Assembly: GCA_020544305.1 (NCBI GenBank)
Contig: CP058667.1
Coordinates: 1,054,001 to 1,118,000, forward strand
Origin: Staphylococcus taiwanensis
GTDB taxonomy: Bacteria > Bacillota > Bacilli > Staphylococcales > Staphylococcaceae
Length of the DNA: 64,000 bases
Direction: 5' to 3'
Part shown: piece by piece, positions 9,909 to 20,046 of the stretch
Numbering within the stretch: the first letter of the stretch is position 1
Layout of the letters: each line of letters opens with the position of its first letter
The notes under the pieces: model-generated
Databases searched by the model: none
What the model saw: only the letters and a program-made list of their open reading frames with translations
Told to the model about the DNA's origin: nothing
Program-made: the position numbers and the translations under genes

Positions 9909-11054
9909 TTAATTAAACATATTTTCTGTATGCATTTCGAGTTCTTTTTGCTTAAAGTCAGTATTAGGATAATACATATTTTTAACTAATACATTAGGAC
10001 CTAGACAATGAAAGGCCTCACAATGACAATTTAAAGATTTAGCTAAATCTGAAGTAAGCCATTTATCAAATACATCAGTGAGTTTATCACGTTTAATATT
10101 TGAAATCGTTCCATTTTCATCTCCGAAGTCAGTGACTATGACGTCACCACTAAACACATTGACATTTAAACGACTACGTCCATCCGGATCATTACGTGTT
10201 GTCACGTTTCTAGCATCTCTAAGTCTTTGTAACAGTGCTTGATCATCTGCATCATTAATACATGGATAGATAGGTAATGTTCCAAATAACATCCATACAT
10301 CTTCATTTCGGATATCGAGTAAATGATGGATAGCTTGTTTCATTTCTTTCAATGATAGAACATTTAGTTGACTAGCAAAATCAGCTGGATACATTGGATG
10401 AACTTCGTGTCTGCTACATTTCATATCATTCACAATTTCATTATGTATTTTATCTAGATAGGGTAAAGTGCTTTGATTTAACATTGTTTCAGCTGATACG
10501 AACATGCCTTGTTCTGACAAAGTGCTCGCATTATCCAACATTTGTTCATATAATTTTAATTTAGCTTTTAAAGGTGGTTGTTTCTTCATTGCTCCGAAAC
10601 CAACATCTGTGAATTCTTGAATTGTTCCCCAGTTATGAGAGATATGCATGACATCTATATATTCAGCTATATCTAAGTATCTATCTTGAGGAAGGGTTAA
10701 GTTAGAGTTCATTTGCACGTATATACCACGGTCTTGAGCATATTTTAAAAGTGGCTTCACAACATTTTTTATTGATTTTTTTGAGAACATAGGCTCGCCA
10801 CCAGTTATAGACATCGTACGCAAATGAGGAATTTCATCTAATCGTCGATAAATAATATCCATTGGAAGTGGATCAGGGTCTTTAGTTTGTAGAGTGTAAC
10901 CAACAGCACAATGGCTACATCTCATATTACATAAATTTGTAGTTGTAAACTCAATATTACTTAATGTTAATTTGCCAAATTCCTCCATGTCATTATAAGA
11001 TTCCCAAGGGTCATTGGAAATGGAGATTGGCATTTTTTGATTTGTCATCAACAT
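9909..11054 (-). CDS. Radical SAM protein, YfkAB type with CxCxxxxC tail
   Basis: A 381-residue iron-sulfur enzyme. The radical SAM cluster motif CX3CX2C is CNMRCSHC near residue 42, followed by the glycine-rich ITGGEPMF SAM-binding segment. A second cysteine motif, CHCEAFHC, near the C terminus matches the CxCxxxxC feature of Bacillus YfkAB proteins and probably holds an auxiliary cluster. Substrate unknown. The ATG has AGGAG nine bases upstream. It stands alone, divergent from the small gene at 11208. Confidence 0.85.
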   Translation of the reverse strand: MLMTNQKMPISISNDPWESYNDMEEFGKLTLSNIEFTTTNLCNMRCSHCAVGYTLQTKDPDPLPMDIIYRRLDEIPHLRTMSITGGEPMFSKKSIKNVVKPLLKYAQDRGIYVQMNSNLTLPQDRYLDIAEYIDVMHISHNWGTIQEFTDVGFGAMKKQPPLKAKLKLYEQMLDNASTLSEQGMFVSAETMLNQSTLPYLDKIHNEIVNDMKCSRHEVHPMYPADFASQLNVLSLKEMKQAIHHLLDIRNEDVWMLFGTLPIYPCINDADDQALLQRLRDARNVTTRNDPDGRSRLNVNVFSGDVIVTDFGDENGTISNIKRDKLTDVFDKWLTSDLAKSLNCHCEAFHCLGPNVLVKNMYYPNTDFKQKELEMHTENMFN

Positions 11055-11207
11055 ATATATTACTCCTAAACTTGTAAAATTCCTTTAACCGTTGCTAAAA
11101 AGTACATTAAACATTATTAAGATTATATCTCTTTTTGTCAAATTCTGTTAGGATGAAATTAACGTTTTTGTTAAATAAATTTTGAACATTAAAGGAGATT
11201 ATTTTAA

Positions 11208-11369
11208 ATGGATGAACAACAAACAATTGATCAAATTAAATCACGCTTATCAAAGTTTTTAGAAGACATCGATCATGTAAATCCTGATGAAGTAAGTGTA
11301 GAAGATATTGATGAATGGATTGGTTTATTAGACCAATTGGAAGAAAAAGTTAAACAGGTATCAAACTAA
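11208..11369 (+). CDS. Small acidic protein, SE1561-like
   Basis: A 53-residue protein that is very acidic and predicted helical (starts MDEQQTIDQIKSRL, ends EKVKQVSN), with no membrane segment. AAAGGAGATT precedes the ATG. It resembles a short staphylococcus-specific family I recall as SE1561; function unknown. The good ribosome site and protein-like composition argue that it is real. Confidence 0.75.
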   Translation: MDEQQTIDQIKSRLSKFLEDIDHVNPDEVSVEDIDEWIGLLDQLEEKVKQVSN

Positions 11370-11451
11370 GACGTATTAATCGAATATGTTTAATACCTTT
11401 TAAAATCGTGTATATACTAAATATAATTCGATGTAGAAAGGTGATACACAT

Positions 11452-11970
11452 ATGACTAAAAAAGTAGCAATTATTGTAACAGATGAATTTGAAGATATTG
11501 AATTAACAAGTCCTAAAGAAGCTATTGAAGAAGCTGGATTTGAAACAGTAATCATTGGTAATACTGCCAATTCAGAAGTAGTTGGTAAGCATGGCGAAAA
11601 AGCTACAGTTGAAGTAGGTATTGCAGATGCGAAACCAGAAGATTATGATGGTTTATTAATCCCAGGTGGCTTTTCTCCTGACCATTTACGTGGCGATGCA
11701 GAAGGTCGTTTTGGTGCATTTGCTAAATATTTCACTAAAAATGATGTACCAACATTCGCAATTTGCCATGGACCACAAATTTTAATTGATACAGATGATT
11801 TAAATGGTCGTACTTTAACTGCAGTATTAAATGTACGTAAAGACTTATCAAATGCAGGTGCGAATGTAGTTGACGAATCAGTAGTAGTCGATAAAAATAT
11901 CGTAACTAGCCGTACACCTGATGATTTAGATGATTTCAACAGAGAAATTGTTAAACAACTACAAGATTAA
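11452..11970 (+). CDS. DJ-1/PfpI-family protein
   Basis: A 172-residue cytosolic protein of the DJ-1/ThiJ/PfpI superfamily. The reactive Cys105 sits in the nucleophile elbow AICHGPQ, and the [10 protein letters not shown] segment contributes the conserved region near the active site. Members act as glyoxalase-like or stress-protective enzymes; which applies here cannot be read from the sequence. The S. aureus homologue of known structure (SAV1875) is close in length. It has an AAAGGTGAT ribosome site and stands alone. Confidence 0.88.
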   Translation: MTKKVAIIVTDEFEDIELTSPKEAIEEAGFETVIIGNTANSEVVGKHGEKATVEVGIADAKPEDYDGLLIPGGFSPDHLRGDAEGRFGAFAKYFTKNDVPTFAICHGPQILIDTDDLNGRTLTAVLNVRKDLSNAGANVVDESVVVDKNIVTSRTPDDLDDFNREIVKQLQD

Positions 11971-12039
11971 TAACATCAATAGAAATGATATTAGATGACA
12001 ATTTATTGGAATTGCCACTAATGAGTGAAAGACAAAATA

Positions 12040-12183
12040 ATATGATGAGGCTACACTGCAAATTCGCAGTAGCTGACTGAATTGAGAAGGAGGCCTATAT
12101 TAAGCTCTTCTCAACTCTAGTTACCCTTGCACGGGGGTGGAACAATGAATTTAAATGAATTCTGTTCTACCTCCGTTTTTTTT
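12040..12183 (+). ncRNA. Candidate structured small RNA with terminator
   Basis: The 465-base gap between the PfpI gene and sgtB has no gene but shows three hairpins in a row. CTGCAAATTCGCAG is at about 12056-12069, then TTGAGAAG/CTTCTCAA, then a strong terminator at 12131-12183 whose stem ACGGGGGTGGAACA/TGTTCTACCTCCGT is followed by eight T. The terminator is too far from the PfpI stop (160 bases) to be the obvious end of that gene alone. A clear promoter was not found, so a long structured 3' UTR is the alternative. I cannot match it to a named RNA. Confidence 0.5.
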
Positions 12184-12434
12184 GTATGTTTCATTAATCA
12201 TTGTTCTAGTCATAAATGCTATCGAGATAAAGTTGTAAGATATTCTAAAGTTTTTAACTAGTACTTTTATCTAAGGGTCAGCACATCAACTATGCCCATG
12301 AGTAAATATTAATCAATCGCAAGTATTAAATGTAGTACACCCCTGGACTGATTTTTAGTGATAAATATAGATAATTATTTAAACTACTGTTAAACTCTCA
12401 ATTATAGAGTGAGTTTAAGTAAAGGAGCTAGCGC

Positions 12435-13247
12435 ATGAAAAGAAGCCAAAGAATGAACAACTCGCCTGAGGGACATTCGAATTTTCGTAATGAACCTCAT
12501 TATAATACGTATTATCAACCTGTAGGTAAACCACCTAAAAAGAAAAAAAGCAAACGTATTTTTTTAAGAGTATTTATCATTTTAATCATCATTTTTGCAC
12601 TTTTTACTGGCTTAATGTATTTTTTATCATCAAGAGCGAATGTTGATGATTTACAGACTATTGAAAATAAAAGCAGCTTTGTTTCTGTTGATAACATGCC
12701 TGATTATGTTAAAGGGGCATTTATATCTATGGAAGATGAAAGATTCTATAAACATCATGGATTTGATGTCAAAGGTACCACGCGTGCACTTTTCTCTACA
12801 ATAGGTGAACATGATGTACAAGGTGGTAGCACAATTACCCAACAAACTGTAAAAAATTATTACTACGATAACGAAAGATCATTTACACGAAAATTAAAAG
12901 AATTATTTGTTGCACACAAAGTTGAACAGCAATATAGTAAAAATCAAATTCTAAGTTTTTATTTAAATAATATTTATTATGGTAATGATCAATATACAAT
13001 TGAAGGTGCGGCTAATAATTATTTTGGAACCACAACAAATAAAAATAACAATAGTATGCCTCAAATAACTGTACTTCAAAGTGCAATACTGGCTAGTAAA
13101 GTGAATGCCCCAAGTGTATATGATATTAATAATATGTCGGATAATTATAAAAATAGAATTAAAACTAACTTAGAGAAAATGAAACAACAAGATTATATTA
13201 CAAGTAGTCAGTATCAAGAAGCGTTATCACAACTCAATAATTATTAA
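12435..13247 (+). CDS. sgtB: Monofunctional peptidoglycan glycosyltransferase
   Basis: Membrane-anchored GT51 enzyme, 270 residues, that polymerises lipid II into glycan strands outside the membrane. After a basic cytoplasmic N terminus (PPKKKKSKR), one membrane helix spans about residues 44-66. Conserved motifs are [16 protein letters not shown] with the catalytic Glu, [27 protein letters not shown] and [11 protein letters not shown]. There is no transpeptidase domain. It corresponds to S. aureus SgtB/Mgt, a member of the VraR regulon, so it may be linked to the vra operon in this window. AAAGGAGC precedes the ATG. Confidence 0.93.
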   Translation: MKRSQRMNNSPEGHSNFRNEPHYNTYYQPVGKPPKKKKSKRIFLRVFIILIIIFALFTGLMYFLSSRANVDDLQTIENKSSFVSVDNMPDYVKGAFISMEDERFYKHHGFDVKGTTRALFSTIGEHDVQGGSTITQQTVKNYYYDNERSFTRKLKELFVAHKVEQQYSKNQILSFYLNNIYYGNDQYTIEGAANNYFGTTTNKNNNSMPQITVLQSAILASKVNAPSVYDINNMSDNYKNRIKTNLEKMKQQDYITSSQYQEALSQLNNY

Positions 13248-13290
13248 GCTTAAATAAAAAAATAAATAATTTGAGAATTAATATTGTCAT

Positions 13291-13338
13291 TCCTTCAAAG
13301 TAAACATTTTTTAATGCCAACTTTGAAGGGATTTTTTT
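13291..13338 (+). terminator. Terminator of sgtB
   Basis: CCTTCAAAGT pairs with ACTTTGAAGG across an 18-base loop and is followed by ATTTTTTT, 43 bases past the sgtB stop. Confidence 0.85.
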
Positions 13339-13426
13339 AGTGTGAATTATTTTGTCTTAGTACGACAGTAATATAAAATAATACATATTATAGTGATTAT
13401 TTTATTTTCGTAAAGGAGGGTGAAAA

Positions 13427-14230
13427 ATGCCGAAAATTACAAAAATTGAGGTTCAAAAGAAAAACAAAGAGCGTTTTAATTTATTCCTTGATGGTGAATT
13501 CGAGATGGGGATAGATGTTGATACATTAGTTAAATTTAATTTGAAAAAAGATCGAATTGTAGAAGTATCTGAAATGGAACAAATTCAAAAATATGAACAT
13601 TATCGATTAGGTGTTAATATAGCGATTCAATATTTATCATATAAAAAAAGAACTGAAAAAGAAGTGCGACAGCATCTTGAAAAAAGTGAAATAAATGAAA
13701 CAGCTATTCAGCAAGTTATAGATTATTGTTATAAAGAAAAATACATCAATCATGAAGATTATGCAGAGAGCTTAAAGAATACAATGATTAACACAACTGA
13801 TAAAGGGCCAGAGGTTTATAAGCAAAAATTGTATCAAGTTGGTATCGAACCTCAGATTATTAATAAATATGTTGAATTATATGAAAATGAACAACCAATA
13901 GAAGCTGTAATTAATGTTGCAAATAAAATATTGAAAACGAAGAAAGGTCCTGCAGTTAAACTAAAACAAAAAGTACTACAGAGTTTGTTGCAAAAAGGGT
14001 ATTCAATGGAAGTAGCTCAACAAGCGCTTGATGCTCTCGATTTCTCTCAAGATGATGAAACAATAGACCAATTATTACAAAAAGATTTAGAAAAATTATA
14101 TACGAAATATCGACGAAAATATGAAGGTCGAACATTAGTTATGAAAACGATAGAGTCACTTATGAGAAAAGGGTATAAATATGATAAAATTAAAACTAAA
14201 TTAGAAGAAAGTGGTATTTCAGATGAATAA
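13427..14230 (+). CDS. recX: Regulatory protein RecX
   Basis: A 267-residue modulator of RecA filaments. The protein is an array of three-helix repeats, for example [39 protein letters not shown] and [20 protein letters not shown], matching the long RecX form of Firmicutes. The ATG is preceded by AAAGGAGGGTG. The downstream gene overlaps its stop by eight bases. In Bacillus recX (yfhG) is also followed by yfhH. Confidence 0.9.
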   Translation: MPKITKIEVQKKNKERFNLFLDGEFEMGIDVDTLVKFNLKKDRIVEVSEMEQIQKYEHYRLGVNIAIQYLSYKKRTEKEVRQHLEKSEINETAIQQVIDYCYKEKYINHEDYAESLKNTMINTTDKGPEVYKQKLYQVGIEPQIINKYVELYENEQPIEAVINVANKILKTKKGPAVKLKQKVLQSLLQKGYSMEVAQQALDALDFSQDDETIDQLLQKDLEKLYTKYRRKYEGRTLVMKTIESLMRKGYKYDKIKTKLEESGISDE

Positions 14231-14537
14231 TAAAAAATTAAGTGAAATGTCTGAACAAGAACTAAGACATGAGATTCAAACTTATAAGGAAAAAATGCGT
14301 AAAGCTGAAATGAATGGCATTATGAATGAATATGATGTTTATCAAAGTAAGGTTATTGTTGCTGAAAGTTATATGGTTGATCGCACTAAAGTAGAACTAG
14401 GCAAAATGTATAAATTATTAGATGGTAGCGACCAATATTTTAAAGTTGAACGCTTGAAAGGTGTTTTTGCTTGGGGCTATAGAATCAACAGTTCATCACC
14501 TGAAGAAGGTTTGCCACTCGCATTATTAAAAATTTAG
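14223..14537 (+). CDS. YfhH-family protein (DUF1811)
   Basis: A 104-residue soluble protein starting [18 protein letters not shown], with an N-terminal helical hairpin and a C-terminal small beta domain ([21 protein letters not shown]). It matches the Bacillus YfhH family, of unknown function. The ATG at 14223 is preferred over an upstream GTG because it couples to the recX stop by overlap and gives the usual family N terminus. Confidence 0.82.
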   Translation: MNNKKLSEMSEQELRHEIQTYKEKMRKAEMNGIMNEYDVYQSKVIVAESYMVDRTKVELGKMYKLLDGSDQYFKVERLKGVFAWGYRINSSSPEEGLPLALLKI

Positions 14538-14552
14538 AAGGATGTCACACGA

Positions 14553-16064
14553 ATGGGAAGTTCAATAGTTTTAAAGTTACTTAACGTTACTCAATATTAT
14601 AGAAATAGAAAAAATAGTAAGTGGTATCTACCATTTGGTTATGCTGCTGAAGATATCGAATTAAACAATATTTCTCTACATATATATCAAGGTGAAGCAC
14701 TTGCGATTATTGGTGAACCTGGCTCTTCTAAAACATTAATTGGAAGAATTATGGCTGGAGATATTAAACCTGATAGAGGAAAAGTAGTAAAATCTGCGTC
14801 GACATATTATGGAGATATTAAAGATAAGCATTTAATTAATATTGACGTGAAGAATTATGTGTCAAAAGTACAAGAATTATTTACATATCAAACTTCATCT
14901 CATAGTGTAGAACAAATTATTAAATACGCTCATTTAGATGAAAAATCAGAAATTAAAGTGAATAAATTAAGTCATTCTGAGTTCGCTCAATTAATATTAA
15001 GTATTGCACGTGTGAGTCGTGCTGAAATAATTATACTTAATCACATAATTGAGCATCTTGATGACGCATTTTTAGAAAAAGCTAAACAGCTTTATAAAGA
15101 TTATGTAGAAGAAAATCAATCATTAGTATTTATAGATAATGAAATCTCAAAAGTTGAAAAAGTAAGTAACTATGTTGCATGGATATCTCATGGCCAACTT
15201 CGAATGGAAGGGTCTTTAAATCAAGTTTTGCCTGTTTTTAGAGAACATGAAAATGATAGATTAAGTATAGACGACAAAGAAAATCAACAAAGTTTTGACT
15301 TAGATTGGAAAGAGAGTCGGAGTCATTTACCAGAAATGAGCTATAACTTTAAACGTGTAGAACGTTATAAACATGCAAAAGTACCTGATTTTGTAGTTAA
15401 ATTTTGGACAATCATGCTTACAAGCATTTTTGCACTCATATTATTAGGTGCTCTATTAGTCTTTAATATAGGTTCGCTAGAAGTCCCAGTGATTGAAGCT
15501 CAAAAAAAAGTTCAAAATCAAGACCCTTTTGATAATAAACTAGCTTACGGAATCGTTATGGATAACTCAATTACTCTAAATGGAACATCTAATATCAAAG
15601 TGCCGAAATATACATTTTTAACAATTACAGGTGAAAATTCTAAAAAGTACCGTATAACTAGTGATGATAAAGAGTATGAAGTCGGTAAAAGTAAATTACA
15701 ATATTTTAATCCTGCAGCACTTTATGAATCACATTCATTTAAATCTTTATCACCGTACATGAAATCAAATTATAGTAATTATGTAGATTATTTTAATAGC
15801 CAATTACATAAGAAACATAGTCAAGTTAAAAAGAGTCTTGTACCAGATAATGATTCAAGATATGTTGTCTCAATTACACAACAACCTATTGATATGTTAT
15901 TTAATGATCAAAATAAATTAACAGGATTTGTATTCCCAATTGTAAATAAAGATGAATTAAAAGATAAATATAATATTAAGCAAGATTTATGGATTGTGAA
16001 GTCGGGAAATGGCTATTTGATTGCAAATATGAAAAACAGTAAATGGATATATATTGAATTGTAG
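14553..16064 (+). CDS. TagH-like ABC ATPase with membrane anchor and outer domain, degenerate motifs
   Basis: A 503-residue protein in three parts. Residues 1-235 form an ABC ATPase domain like that of teichoic-acid exporter TagH. Residues about 285-312 form one membrane helix (FWTIMLTSIFALILLGALLVF). The remaining 190 residues should face outside. The ATPase motifs are altered: Walker A is GEPGSSKT rather than GxxGxGKS/T, the signature reads LSHSE instead of LSGGQ, and Walker B is IIILNH where an Asp-Glu pair is expected. ATP hydrolysis therefore looks doubtful. The next gene, nine bases on, encodes a six-helix partner. S. aureus carries a similar pair. It is probably an envelope-polymer exporter relative or a non-catalytic regulator; function unknown. 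Confidence 0.75.
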   Translation: MGSSIVLKLLNVTQYYRNRKNSKWYLPFGYAAEDIELNNISLHIYQGEALAIIGEPGSSKTLIGRIMAGDIKPDRGKVVKSASTYYGDIKDKHLINIDVKNYVSKVQELFTYQTSSHSVEQIIKYAHLDEKSEIKVNKLSHSEFAQLILSIARVSRAEIIILNHIIEHLDDAFLEKAKQLYKDYVEENQSLVFIDNEISKVEKVSNYVAWISHGQLRMEGSLNQVLPVFREHENDRLSIDDKENQQSFDLDWKESRSHLPEMSYNFKRVERYKHAKVPDFVVKFWTIMLTSIFALILLGALLVFNIGSLEVPVIEAQKKVQNQDPFDNKLAYGIVMDNSITLNGTSNIKVPKYTFLTITGENSKKYRITSDDKEYEVGKSKLQYFNPAALYESHSFKSLSPYMKSNYSNYVDYFNSQLHKKHSQVKKSLVPDNDSRYVVSITQQPIDMLFNDQNKLTGFVFPIVNKDELKDKYNIKQDLWIVKSGNGYLIANMKNSKWIYIEL

Positions 16065-16072
16065 GTGTAAAA

Positions 16073-16861
16073 ATGATTGATAATATATTGTTATATGTAA
16101 AGCTTTTACCATCACTTATCAAATATACTAAACAACGGATTAAAGATACTTGGAAATGGTTTGCCATCTTGTTTGGAGTACAACTTATCATATTAGCACT
16201 ATCAGTAGGGGTAGTATCATTTTCAGAAATTGAAGATGTTGTTAAAGCAAGATGGTTATATAAGTTAAGTGCATTGGTCACGTTCATTACGATAATTGCC
16301 ACTATTTATAAATCTTATATAGAATATAGTCAAGATTACTTAGTAACTAAAGCGTTTCAGTCTTCGCCAATCATCACTACAATTGCAAATGCGATTATTG
16401 GAAGTATAATCATTACTATTTTAACTATGATTATATCGCTGTTTAAACCTATTAATTTCGAAACATCTATATTAGCAACATTATTTTTCACATTAATGAT
16501 TATATTATTTATGATATTTATTTCAGTCATGGTTGGCTTATTGAATATTATAAGTTCCAAAGTAACAAAAATTTATTTTATAATTAGTTTTATATGTTTT
16601 TTCCTATTACCAATTATTTATATTCCAGCAGCAAAAGATAATATTTTAGGTCAATTGTTGAAGCTCAACCCAGTATATTATATTGTTGATGGATCAGCTA
16701 GTTCTACTATATATGGTATGGTAAATTTATATAACATTACTTATCATATTTACTTTATTGTATTTTTAGTAATTATAGGAACAACGAACTTTATGATTAT
16801 GAGATATGTAGCACATACAAAATATAAGTATTCATCTATTTCTAGTAATGAAAAGCATTAA
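16073..16861 (+). CDS. ABC-2-type membrane protein, partner of the TagH-like protein
   Basis: A 262-residue polytopic protein with about six hydrophobic helices (WFAILFGVQLIILALSVGVV, IANAIIGSIIITILTMIISL, IYFIISFICFFLLPIIYI and others) and a LNPVYYIVDG motif near the end, typical of ABC-2 permeases such as TagG. It lies nine bases after the TagH-like gene and is followed by a terminator, so the two form one unit. Substrate unknown. Confidence 0.72.
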   Translation: MIDNILLYVKLLPSLIKYTKQRIKDTWKWFAILFGVQLIILALSVGVVSFSEIEDVVKARWLYKLSALVTFITIIATIYKSYIEYSQDYLVTKAFQSSPIITTIANAIIGSIIITILTMIISLFKPINFETSILATLFFTLMIILFMIFISVMVGLLNIISSKVTKIYFIISFICFFLLPIIYIPAAKDNILGQLLKLNPVYYIVDGSASSTIYGMVNLYNITYHIYFIVFLVIIGTTNFMIMRYVAHTKYKYSSISSNEKH

Positions 16862-16888
16862 TTAAGTAAATCATAAATAAATAGTTAT

Positions 16889-16943
16889 AAAAGTGCATCC
16901 CCAAAGTTATACTCAGCATTTAACTTTTAAGGATGCACTTTTT
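16889..16943 (+). terminator. Terminator after the ABC pair
   Basis: AAAAGTGCATCC and GGATGCACTTTT form a 12-bp stem, with further pairing in the arms (AAAGTTA/TAACTTT), followed by a T-rich tail. It belongs to the same hairpin family as the inner stem at 9787-9823. Confidence 0.85.
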
Positions 16944-16988
16944 AATATACACGTTAATTAAAATTATATACTAGGTAAAATCTCTCAT

Positions 16989-17030
16989 AAAAAAAGACAA
17001 TTTCTATTTTGTTTTCAACAGAAATTGTCT
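16989..17030 (-). terminator. Terminator of the yfhP-like gene
   Basis: AGACAATTTCT pairs with AGAAATTGTCT. On the minus strand the stem is followed by a T run (A-rich at 16989-16994), 26 bases past the stop of the metal-dependent hydrolase gene. Confidence 0.82.
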
Positions 17031-17056
17031 ATGCGTACTATAGTTATTTTCAATAA

Positions 17057-18031
17057 TTATGAATATAATTTTTTTTGTAGTTTTTCTTCGCTAAACACCC
17101 AACCTATATATGAATAATCGATGTGCTTTTCATTATCGACGTGAGCGATGGCGGTAAAAGTGTAATGCCCTTTATTTAAATAGCGTAAATCAACAAGGCG
17201 TACTTCCGTAGTGTCGTCATCTAGCTTCCGTGTTTGCCAACGATAAATTGATGAGAAATTTAAAAATGTTCTTATATCTGGATTACTTTTGATTTGCCAA
17301 AGTAATGTATCAGGCGAAAACTTCTGACGTTTCACTTTATCGCTAAACACAACATTACGGCCGTAAGCACGTCCAACGTAATCATGCTCTTCAGTTTGAA
17401 TAGCTACGCGCCATTCCATAAATTTCATAGTTGGTGCTACAAATACTTTAACTGGATGGTGTTGTTCTTTGATTTGTTTGAGTGCTTGCTTTTTAATGAT
17501 GGCTTGCATTTGAAAACGAACAATATAATAAATTATTAGTATACCTACAATAGGGAAGAATACTAAGAATGGGTGAACACCTAATAACCATATAACGATA
17601 CCAATACATAGTAATCCAAATATAATTGGATCAAAAGTATTAATGACACTCAATTGTATCCATTTATTAGTAATTGGACGTAACGCTTGCGTACCGTATG
17701 AATTGAATATATCAACAAATACATGTAAGAAAACAGCAAGTTGAGCCCATAACCATATATGCGTAGTATCAACACCAGGGAATATGACATATATAATAAA
17801 TGAAATCAAAATAGGCCATAAAACTGTAAAAGGTATTGAATGTGTAATACCACGATGATGGGAGATATATGTTGCGTTATTTTTTAATTTTAAAACAGTA
17901 TCACCATCTGGGATTAAAGAACCAGCGATTAATGTTGTTGCGGTGGCTGCCATCGTATTAGCCATCACAGGATCTTGCGTAGCTAATGCGGTTAGCCCGA
18001 CTCCCATAGCAATATGTGTGGCTGTATCCAT
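17057..18031 (-). CDS. YfhP-like membrane-bound metal-dependent hydrolase
   Basis: A 324-residue protein of the YdjM/YfhP (DUF457) family. Histidines likely to bind metal lie in MDTATHIAMG at the start, in SHHRGITHS near residue 58, and in HVFVDIFNSYG. Four or five membrane helices cover residues 20-175, and the C-terminal 150 residues are soluble. In B. subtilis yfhP lies next to and divergent from yfhQ (mutY) and is reported to influence it; the same pairing occurs here. The substrate is unknown. Confidence 0.82.
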   Translation of the reverse strand: MDTATHIAMGVGLTALATQDPVMANTMAATATTLIAGSLIPDGDTVLKLKNNATYISHHRGITHSIPFTVLWPILISFIIYVIFPGVDTTHIWLWAQLAVFLHVFVDIFNSYGTQALRPITNKWIQLSVINTFDPIIFGLLCIGIVIWLLGVHPFLVFFPIVGILIIYYIVRFQMQAIIKKQALKQIKEQHHPVKVFVAPTMKFMEWRVAIQTEEHDYVGRAYGRNVVFSDKVKRQKFSPDTLLWQIKSNPDIRTFLNFSSIYRWQTRKLDDDTTEVRLVDLRYLNKGHYTFTAIAHVDNEKHIDYSYIGWVFSEEKLQKKLYS

Positions 18032-18176
18032 ATAAGTTCACTCTTTTCATATTTATTTAATATATATTATAATCTAAAAATTGGATTAACAAAATTAAGA
18101 CACTTGTTAAATGATAAAATAATTTAGTATACGCTTGTAAATTATTTTAGTTTTTAATTTTAGAAAGGGAATTACA

Positions 18177-19223
18177 ATGTTAACAGTTCATTCTTTTAAA
18201 GAAAATTTAGTTACTTGGTTTGAAAAAAATCAAAGAGAAATGCCTTGGCGTGAAACTAGCAATCCTTATTATATATGGCTTAGTGAAGTCATGTTGCAAC
18301 AAACACAAGTTAAAACCGTAATAGATTATTATCATAGATTTATCAATCGTTTCCCTTCAATTGAAGACTTAAGTAGTGCAGATGAAGATGAAGTTCTCAA
18401 ATATTGGGAAGGATTAGGATATTATAGTCGTGCACGAAATTTCCATACTGCGATTAAAGAGGTAGATACACAATATGGTGGTATTGTACCTTCGTCTCCA
18501 GAGCAATTTGGGAAATTAAAGGGAGTAGGCCCCTATACTCAAGCTGCTGTAATGAGTATTGCCTTTAATTATCCTTTAGCAACTGTTGATGGTAATGTCT
18601 TTAGAGTGTGGAGTAGGATTAATAATGATGATAGAGATATAAAATTGCAATCTACTCGAAAAGCTTATGAACAAGAATTACTTCCATATGTTCAAGAAAA
18701 TGCTGGTACATTTAACCAGTCAATGATGGAACTTGGTGCATTGATTTGCACACCTAAAAACCCACTATGTCTATTTTGCCCAGTTCAGGAGAATTGTGAA
18801 GCTTTTAAAGAAGGAACAGTATTAGACCTGCCTGTAAAAACAAAAACGACTAAGAAAAAAACAATTAAACAAAATGTCTTTCTAATTAGAAATAAAGCGG
18901 GTCATTATTTAATTGAAAAAAGACAAGAAAGACTCTTAAATGGTATGTGGCAATTTCCTATGTTTGAAGAACCAAATGCCTTTAAACAATTGCAAAATAA
19001 ATTAGATAAGACATTAAACTGTGTTGAGGAAAGTGTCTTTCATTTAAAACATCAATTCACGCACATGACATGGGATATACAAGTATATAGTATAATTGAT
19101 GAAATTGATTTAGAAGAGAACGAACTAAAGGAAAATAGTTTGGCATGGTTAGACTTAAACCATCGAGATGACTACACAATGCCTGTTTCAATGGATAAGA
19201 TTTATAGATTTATAAATGGTTAA
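18177..19223 (+). CDS. mutY: A/G-specific adenine DNA glycosylase MutY
   Basis: Cytosolic base-excision repair enzyme, 348 residues, that removes adenine mispaired with 8-oxoguanine. Catalytic Glu is in SEVMLQQTQV. The helix-hairpin-helix is LKGVGPYTQAAV, followed by the catalytic Asp in VDGNVFRV. The [4Fe-4S] cluster ligands read CX6CX2CX5C in CTPKNPLCLFCPVQENC. The C-terminal 120 residues form the Nudix-like 8-oxoG recognition domain. AAAGGGAATTACA precedes the ATG. Confidence 0.94.
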   Translation: MLTVHSFKENLVTWFEKNQREMPWRETSNPYYIWLSEVMLQQTQVKTVIDYYHRFINRFPSIEDLSSADEDEVLKYWEGLGYYSRARNFHTAIKEVDTQYGGIVPSSPEQFGKLKGVGPYTQAAVMSIAFNYPLATVDGNVFRVWSRINNDDRDIKLQSTRKAYEQELLPYVQENAGTFNQSMMELGALICTPKNPLCLFCPVQENCEAFKEGTVLDLPVKTKTTKKKTIKQNVFLIRNKAGHYLIEKRQERLLNGMWQFPMFEEPNAFKQLQNKLDKTLNCVEESVFHLKHQFTHMTWDIQVYSIIDEIDLEENELKENSLAWLDLNHRDDYTMPVSMDKIYRFING

Positions 19224-19303
19224 ACTTGAATGATATTGAAATAAAGTGGGTATAATTTATTTGAATAGAAAACCATTCATCTTTAAAGACTTAGTAAAAA
19301 TTA

Positions 19304-19312
19304 TGCTATAAT
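19304..19312 (+). promoter_or_regulatory. Extended -10 promoter element upstream of ntdP
   Basis: TGCTATAAT matches an extended -10 element 36 bases before the ntdP start. No strong -35 is visible, as usual for extended -10 promoters. Confidence 0.5.
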
Positions 19313-19332
19313 TTATGATGTGAAAATATTAA

Positions 19333-19890
<558 letters not shown>

Positions 19891-20046
19891 GCATAAAAGA
19901 TGTAATTGCTACATATTTGTTTTATAGTACTTGAGTGATAATAAACAGAGGTTGAAATTACTTTTTTACAAATAAGTCATTTTGTAGAATAAGTATTCAA
20001 CCTCTATTAATTTTCAGAAAAAGAAAAGCGCATAGGGGGGAAGTAA

